Shown here piece after piece: positions 5,583-8,454 of a DNA stretch of 8,454 bases; position 1 is the stretch's first letter; each line of letters begins with the position of its first letter. This stretch comes from Planctomycetota bacterium (GTDB taxonomy: Bacteria; Planctomycetota; UBA1135; GCA-002686595): assembly GCA_028823185.1 (NCBI GenBank), contig JAPKBY010000054.1:1-8454 (forward strand). The letters are read 5' to 3'. The notes beneath the pieces are model-generated. The model ran no database searches. It was not told the DNA's origin and saw only the letters and a list, made by a program, of their open reading frames with translations. A program made the translations under genes and the position numbers.

Positions 5583-6184
5583 CCTCCTCCAATGATCCCA
5601 TCCGCGCCGCTCTCAGCGAAGCAGCTGATTCTCTAGCCGCGCTCGCCTCTGACCAGTCGTGCCTCGGCGCGATCGAGCAGTTCAGAGACCTCATCCTCAG
5701 CACCTTACGCTCCAACGGCAAGCTCATGTCTTGCGGCAATGGAGGGAGCATGTGCGATGCCATGCACTTTGCAGAAGAGTGGACAGGACGTTTTCGGTCT
5801 GACCGCGCCGCGCAGGCCGCGCTCTCATTTAGCGACCCCTCTCATCTGAGCTGTATCGCGAATGACTTTGGCTACGCTGAAGTGTTCTCCCGACAGGTCG
5901 CTGCACACGGCAAAGAGAACGACTTGCTCTTAGTGATCTCTACGAGTGGAGAGTCGCCGAACATCTTAAGAGCGCTTGAAGAGGCTCGCTCTCGTGGGGT
6001 TCGAACTGTCGGACTATTGGGCAACGGCGGCGGCTCAGCGCTCCCTCTCTGCGACATAGGCATTGTAATGCCTCATGCTAAGAGCGCAGAACGCATTCAA
6101 GAGCTCCACATCAAGGTCATCCACATTGTTGTGGAGGCTGTAGAGCGCCAACTCTTCCCTGAAAATTACAACGAGCAAGCCTAG
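5579..6184 (+). CDS. gmhA: Sedoheptulose-7-phosphate isomerase GmhA
   Basis: GmhA converts D-sedoheptulose 7-phosphate to D-glycero-D-manno-heptose 7-phosphate, the first step to nucleotide-activated heptose for LPS core or other surface glycans. It is a cytoplasmic, tetrameric Zn enzyme with a SIS fold. The 201-aa product aligns closely along its length with E. coli GmhA: SCGNGGSMCDAMHFAEE (51-67), DPSHLSCIANDFG (86-98), ISTSGESPN (120-128) and RIQELHIKVIH (172-182). The metal and catalytic residues His63, Glu67, Gln174 and His182 correspond to E. coli His61, Glu65, Gln172 and His180, so DiaA is unlikely. The ATG at 5579 fits the family N-terminus; an in-frame TTG at 5519 would add 20 unconserved residues. 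Translation is probably coupled to the preceding micro-ORF. Its TAG overlaps the TAG of the convergent acetyltransferase gene. Confidence 0.93.
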   Translation: MTSSNDPIRAALSEAADSLAALASDQSCLGAIEQFRDLILSTLRSNGKLMSCGNGGSMCDAMHFAEEWTGRFRSDRAAQAALSFSDPSHLSCIANDFGYAEVFSRQVAAHGKENDLLLVISTSGESPNILRALEEARSRGVRTVGLLGNGGGSALPLCDIGIVMPHAKSAERIQELHIKVIHIVVEAVERQLFPENYNEQA

Positions 6185-6197
6185 ATCGAGTCTAGGC
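6179..6197. terminator. Inverted repeat containing the shared CTAG stops of gmhA and the acetyltransferase gene
   Basis: GCCTAGA-TCGAG-TCTAGGC is a perfect 7-bp stem with a 5-nt loop. The left arm contains the palindrome CTAG (6181-6184), which gives TAG stops on both strands. The hairpin is symmetric for both transcripts and could serve as a bidirectional terminator or 3'-end stabiliser. No T-tract follows on the plus strand (CCCCAGATG). Confidence 0.45.
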
Positions 6198-7047
6198 CCC
6201 AGATGAAGGCCCCTTCGGGGAGACCCTCACTTCCGACTAAAGGCTTGCTCATGCCTAATCGGCCGTAAGCCCTTAGCGCTCCGAGTGAATCGAGGTGCTC
6301 CCCCATCGCCCCAGGATCACCAGGTGCCATGACAAAGACCGATTCATTTTCAGCGAGCAACTCATCTAGACAGGCCATTACGCCCTCTGGTGTTCCACCC
6401 CACTCATGGGCGACGCCTTCAAGGTCCGCGCCGCGTCCGAAGCAAAGATAAGAGCGCACCTCTCCTTCCAATTCCGCCACTAGCACGATCATGCGAGGAC
6501 AAGACAAGAGCGTCGCTGTCTCAGCGGCGCTTCTTCCTACTCGTGAAGCATGTTTGGAATAGAGGTCGTGCACAACGCCGCTCTCCTCTGCGCGCATGGC
6601 CCTTACCTTCATGTCTGTCACTGGGAATGCGCCCAGTGTTCGGTCGACGAGGAAATCTACCTCGCGTCCGTCCAGCGCATATCCGCGCCGCGCATAGAAG
6701 ACCGGGTCGTCGGCCCAAAGCAGGGCGTGCTGGCAGCCGTCCGCTCGCAGCGTCTCTTCTGCAAACTGCAATAGCTTTGTTGCGTAGCCCTGCCCGCGAA
6801 CTTCTGGATGTGTCACTACGGATCCGATAAATCCGACTGGGGTGGTCCCTTCGGGATAGACAAGGTCACGCTTTAAGATCGCACAGGAAGACACGACCAG
6901 ATCGCCCTCTCGTATCGCGAGCAGCTGCCCCGGCGCACCATCGCCAAAGACGAGCGGATACTCTGAGGTTAGCTCTCCTTGAGGCCTCAAGATCGACCTC
7001 ATCAGCTCAGCGGCCTCTTCGGTTGAGGTCTCGACGTCGAGCTTCAT
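6181..7047 (-). CDS. GNAT-family N-acetyltransferase with a degenerate second domain
   Basis: GNAT enzymes transfer an acetyl group from acetyl-CoA to an amine. The N-terminal half of this 288-aa protein holds the signature region GFIGSVVTHPEVRGQGYATK (72-91), with the acetyl-CoA pyrophosphate loop R84-G-Q-G-Y-A89. It is followed by LLWADDPVFYARRGYAL (109-125), the usual motif-B FYxxxGF equivalent. The C-terminal half (about 145-288) looks like a second, diverged GNAT fold without a clear CoA loop, as in two-domain GNATs such as Eis, but shorter. The substrate is unknown. The ATG at 7047 overlaps the stop of the small flagellar-linked gene (ATGA), with GAGG upstream as ribosome-binding site. 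It is therefore translationally coupled to the flgL operon, so an acetylation target in flagellar proteins or glycans is possible but unproven. Confidence 0.82.
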   Translation of the reverse strand: MKLDVETSTEEAAELMRSILRPQGELTSEYPLVFGDGAPGQLLAIREGDLVVSSCAILKRDLVYPEGTTPVGFIGSVVTHPEVRGQGYATKLLQFAEETLRADGCQHALLWADDPVFYARRGYALDGREVDFLVDRTLGAFPVTDMKVRAMRAEESGVVHDLYSKHASRVGRSAAETATLLSCPRMIVLVAELEGEVRSYLCFGRGADLEGVAHEWGGTPEGVMACLDELLAENESVFVMAPGDPGAMGEHLDSLGALRAYGRLGMSKPLVGSEGLPEGAFIWGLDSI

Positions 7048-7355
7048 GCTGCCTCTTCGCTCTCAGCCTTGGAAGCTTGCTCTGCCCCTCGATAGGCATC
7101 CAGCACCGAGTCGCGAAGCGCGAGCGCATCACCGAGGCTGCTCGCTGCATCAGCGACAACTCCCGAAAGCTCTTTGGCATCCATGGGAGATTCACTTCGC
7201 TTAGAGAGATCTCGGGCAGCGTTCTCTAGTCGCTCAAGAACCGCCTTGAATGCTGCGCAATCGACGGAGAACTTTTCGTTAGCGGGCTTTGCCGGCGCCA
7301 CGCCTTCGATGTGAAGCTTGTTTGTGTTCGTTGAGATGGGTTGCTGACTTGTCAT
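7044..7355 (-). CDS. Small FliE-like or unknown flagellar-operon protein
   Basis: I cannot assign this 103-aa protein firmly. It starts with a Ser/Thr/Pro-rich segment (1-28) and continues as a helical region (30-95). It has no signal peptide or membrane segment. The helical part has a layout like the rod-MS-ring adaptor FliE: FKAVLERLENAARDL (36-50), a variable linker, then ELSGVVADAASSL (62-74) and ALALRDSVLDAYRGA (77-91). The last resembles the FliE C-terminal pattern vRNKLvxAYqE. Length also fits FliE (about 100 aa), but the acidic AESEEAA tail does not, and FliE genes usually lie with fliF/flgBC. A chaperone of the FlgN type is another possibility. It starts 4 bp after the flgL stop, with a strong Shine-Dalgarno sequence overlapping that stop, and ends in an ATGA overlap with the acetyltransferase gene. 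Confidence 0.6.
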   Translation of the reverse strand: MTSQQPISTNTNKLHIEGVAPAKPANEKFSVDCAAFKAVLERLENAARDLSKRSESPMDAKELSGVVADAASSLGDALALRDSVLDAYRGAEQASKAESEEAA

Positions 7356-7357
7356 GG

Positions 7358-7366
7358 GATCACCTC
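7358..7366 (-). promoter_or_regulatory. Unusually strong ribosome-binding site overlapping the flgL stop
   Basis: On the minus strand GAGGTGATC contains the TGA stop of flgL and is followed by CC and the ATG of the small gene. It matches nine bases of the complement of the usual 16S rRNA 3' end, with GAGG 7 nt from the ATG. It fixes the start at 7355 and implies re-initiation by ribosomes finishing flgL. Most other starts in this window lack such a site. Confidence 0.7.
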
Positions 7367-8454
7367 AGGAAGTTAAGGAGTGAATTCTGCATCAGGCGTG
7401 AACCAGCCATCTGCGCTAGCTGCATCGTCTGCTCCGCTTGTGTCGCGTCAGTCACAACGCTCGCGAGGTCGACGTCTTCGACTGCGCTTAGATGCGAAGT
7501 CAACTCTGTGTCCATACCATCAAGGCTGCTAAGTGCTGACTCGATCCTGCTCAAGCGTGCGCCTAATACAGAGATGCTCTGAAGCAAGTTCTCGTGATTG
7601 CGGTCTATCTCACCCAGGCGCATTTCGAGACGCGCCGTCATCTCATTAGCGTTCAACTCATGACCATTCTCTAGGTCGTGAATCGCACCGAGCATGGCGT
7701 CGAAGATGTTTGCAGCACCGTCAAAGCTGACCAATTCAACGCCGGCCCGAGTGACCTTGGTCGCGTCAACGTGAAGCACTGCCCCGGACTTCTCGTCGAT
7801 GAGCTCTAGGTCAGTCTCTGTGAAGGTCAAAGCTGTGAAGTTTGTCCCATCAATCGAGATTGACCCTTCGCCCGTCAATGTCGAAGTGCTCGAGCCACCG
7901 GCATATCCGCTGAAGTCTAGGTGGACCTCTGCGCCGTCTTCGTTTGTGACAACAAAGTTTGTGTAGTCCGAGTCTCCCCCTTGCGGAAGAGCTATCGGTC
8001 CGCCGCCATCCAAAGAGACCGTGCCCGCCACCCCGTTAATGTTGAGGGTGTGTACACCCAAGATGGTGTCCGATGCGCCTCCGCTAGCGAGGCTCACGCC
8101 TGCGCCAGGAGCCCCACTCGTAAGGTCATGCCTCAGGGTCACATTTTCAAATCCTGTTCCTTCATTGGCTCGGACACCCTCGCCCAAACCGGTCAAGCCG
8201 GAAAAAGAGATGCCGCTGTATTCGAACTTTCCAAAAGCATCCTCGCCGGACAAGAGGCTCTCTGTTCTTACGTTGTTTCCAATCTCAATCGAGGACGCTG
8301 AAGAGCTCCCTTGATAGGTGTAGCGTGCGTCTGATGAGCTCCCGGATACACCATAAGCCGGTCCAGAGACCTTTGAACCGGAGAAGAGGTGCTTACCCCC
8401 GAGTGTTGTGTTCGCCGTGTCTAAGAGTTGGTCTAGCTGCAACCTCAACTCTGT
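7360..8454 (-). CDS. flgL: Flagellar hook-filament junction protein FlgL (N-terminus outside window)
   Basis: FlgL (HAP3) is exported by the flagellar type III apparatus and forms the junction between hook-associated FlgK and the filament. The frame is open to the right edge, so the gene starts beyond 8454; 364 codons are present. The first visible part, LRLQLDQLLDTANTTLGGKH then LFSGS, is the conserved segment that ends the N-terminal helical domain. The C-terminus (from VLGARLSRIESALSSLDGMD, through LSAVEDVDLASVVTDATQAE, to NSLLNFLR) is the typical flagellin-like D0/D1 helix. Between them lies a large Gly/Ser/Thr-rich beta domain of about 215 residues with two related units (about 7903-8049 and 7756-7863). 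The full protein is probably well above the 317 aa of E. coli FlgL. It heads an operon with the small FliE-like and GNAT genes. Confidence 0.88.
   Translation of the reverse strand, partial: TELRLQLDQLLDTANTTLGGKHLFSGSKVSGPAYGVSGSSSDARYTYQGSSSASSIEIGNNVRTESLLSGEDAFGKFEYSGISFSGLTGLGEGVRANEGTGFENVTLRHDLTSGAPGAGVSLASGGASDTILGVHTLNINGVAGTVSLDGGGPIALPQGGDSDYTNFVVTNEDGAEVHLDFSGYAGGSSTSTLTGEGSISIDGTNFTALTFTETDLELIDEKSGAVLHVDATKVTRAGVELVSFDGAANIFDAMLGAIHDLENGHELNANEMTARLEMRLGEIDRNHENLLQSISVLGARLSRIESALSSLDGMDTELTSHLSAVEDVDLASVVTDATQAEQTMQLAQMAGSRLMQNSLLNFLR

Noticed and set aside
6210..6220. CCCCTTCGGGG mini-hairpin near the gmhA end
   Set aside because: It has only a 3-4 bp stem within GNAT coding sequence and no T-tract; the 6179-6197 repeat is the better terminator candidate.
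6390..6830. A 146-codon plus-strand frame opposite the acetyltransferase gene
   Set aside because: Arg-rich shadow of the GNAT coding frame, with no motif or ribosome-binding site.
1..8454. tRNA, rRNA, CRISPR arrays, IS elements or attachment sites
   Set aside because: No cloverleaf, regular repeat-spacer pattern, transposase motif or flanking direct repeats were seen on reading both strands.

Overview
The window reads as chromosome of a motile, Gram-negative-type bacterium. It encodes the flagellar switch proteins FliM and FliN, the hook-filament junction protein FlgL (cut by the right edge), the isoprenoid enzyme IspG with its Fe-S cysteines, and the LPS/cell-surface heptose enzyme GmhA. 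Base composition is moderately GC-rich by eye. There are no transposases, integrases, CRISPR arrays, tRNAs or rRNAs. The short IspG C-terminus (WCGP...VNLK type) and the GMCC-type metal-binding domain faintly suggest Planctomycetota or a related deep lineage. That placement is an inference and weak.

Layout. (1) 1-1886, plus strand: the end of an unrecognised ORF, then fliM and fliN in a tight run with 18-20 bp gaps. (2) 1861-2991, minus: a DAO-like FAD-dependent oxidoreductase whose 3' end overlaps fliN. (3) 3055-4188, plus: ispG, divergent from the oxidoreductase across 63 bp. (4) 4185-4827, minus: a small two-TM membrane protein and, upstream of it, a membrane-anchored HMA (metal-binding) protein. 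(5) 4921-5385, minus: an XRE-type regulator with a strong hairpin after its stop. (6) 5493-6184, plus: a 29-codon signal-peptide-like ORF whose stop overlaps the start of gmhA as ATGA, then gmhA. (7) 6181-8454, minus: flgL (partial), a 103-aa FliE-like protein and a GNAT acetyltransferase, arranged as one operon with a 4-bp gap and then an ATGA overlap.

How the parts fit. Two flagellar segments, fliMN and flgL plus its small partner, flank a block of housekeeping and surface genes. The genome is compact here. All three convergent gene pairs overlap at their 3' ends (26, 4 and 4 bp). At both 4-bp overlaps the stop codons lie inside a perfect inverted repeat, which suggests hairpins shared by both transcripts.

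The points most worth a second look are the unannotated secreted-type micro-ORF coupled to gmhA, the stop-codon hairpins, the HMA plus 2-TM pair, the FliE-like protein beside flgL, and a motif shared between the first ORF and the FlgL outer domain. I did not find a clear defence system or other complete novel system.
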